A stretch of DNA of 64,000 nt from Lepus europaeus (Eukaryota > Chordata > Mammalia > Lagomorpha > Leporidae). The stretch is taken from the NCBI RefSeq assembly GCF_033115175.1, contig NC_084837.1, positions 89,292,966-89,356,965 on the forward strand, read 5' to 3'. Shown piece by piece: positions 63,772 through 64,000 of this stretch. Made by a program: the position numbers and the translations under genes. Position 1 is the stretch's first letter; each line of letters starts with the position of its first letter. The notes beneath the pieces are model-generated. The model did no database searches, was not told the DNA's origin, and saw nothing but the letters and a program-made list of their open reading frames with translations.

Positions 63772-64000
63772 GTAATGTTGAACAAATTCTGACTAATCAA
63801 CAATGATTATTTCAGTAAGCTGTTTCATCAACAGTTATGCTTTCCAAAGGTTTAAATGCACATAACATGATGTTTAGCTCTTAATGTGAAAAAACAAGAG
63901 AAGTATTCATTATCGTGGGGATTGCAGGCTACATTATAGTTATGGCAGATAAAATTTCTAATTTACTAGAGTAAATTAAACTAACTAGATTGTTTTTTGT
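63772..64000 (+). other. Start of MAP2K5 intron 4
   Basis: AT-rich intron sequence running off the window. Nothing else seen. Confidence 0.8.

Overview
This is a stretch of mammalian chromosome, almost certainly from a lagomorph such as the European rabbit. The main clue is more than 50 copies of the lagomorph C-type SINE: a tRNA-derived head, a (CT)n stretch and an A-rich tail, in an older form and a younger form (the younger one written in antisense begins with a T-run followed by gacaggcagagtggacagtgag). No bacterial, plasmid or phage gene was found. The window is orthologous to human 15q23 and holds one complete gene and the 5' part of another, both on the + strand.

Layout. (1) 1-4260 is intergenic and repeat-rich. 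It holds a solo ERV-type LTR that landed in the A-tail of a SINE, several other SINEs, and a six-copy 53-bp minisatellite that grew inside a SINE. (2) 4260-9890 is the two-exon gene C15orf61 (160 aa) with its CpG island. Its 4.8-kb intron opens with about 1.15 kb of C-rich minisatellite. (3) 9890-23080 is intergenic. Its first part is nearly free of SINEs and contains segments that look like conserved non-coding DNA; the rest holds relics of L1 and SINEs. (4) 23080-64000 is the CpG-island promoter and first four coding exons of MAP2K5 (MEK5). The exons are 24053-24187, 32055-32103, 48806-48873 and 63702-63771, separated by introns of 7.9, 16.7 and 14.8 kb. The kinase domain lies beyond the window.

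The four MAP2K5 exons encode about 108 residues, which is nearly the whole PB1 domain used to dock MEKK2/MEKK3 and ERK5. Joining C15orf61 exon 1 (phase 1) to exon 2 gives a continuous protein ending in a TGA, followed 75 bases later by AATAAA. All donor and acceptor sites used here are GT/AG.

Most other DNA is made of transposable-element relics of different ages: lagomorph SINEs, MIR, L2, L1, a CR1/L3 piece and two Tigger-type DNA transposon copies. Nesting lets their order of arrival be read, best at 36.8-38.8 kb (L1, then Tigger, then old SINE, then younger SINE). The most interesting points are this stratigraphy, a head-to-tail array of four SINEs sharing one target sequence, the minisatellites, a start-stop uORF just before the MAP2K5 start, and repeated homeodomain-like motifs in MAP2K5 intron 3. 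I did not find a new genetic system. Repeat family names come from memory of consensus sequences and were not checked by a search.
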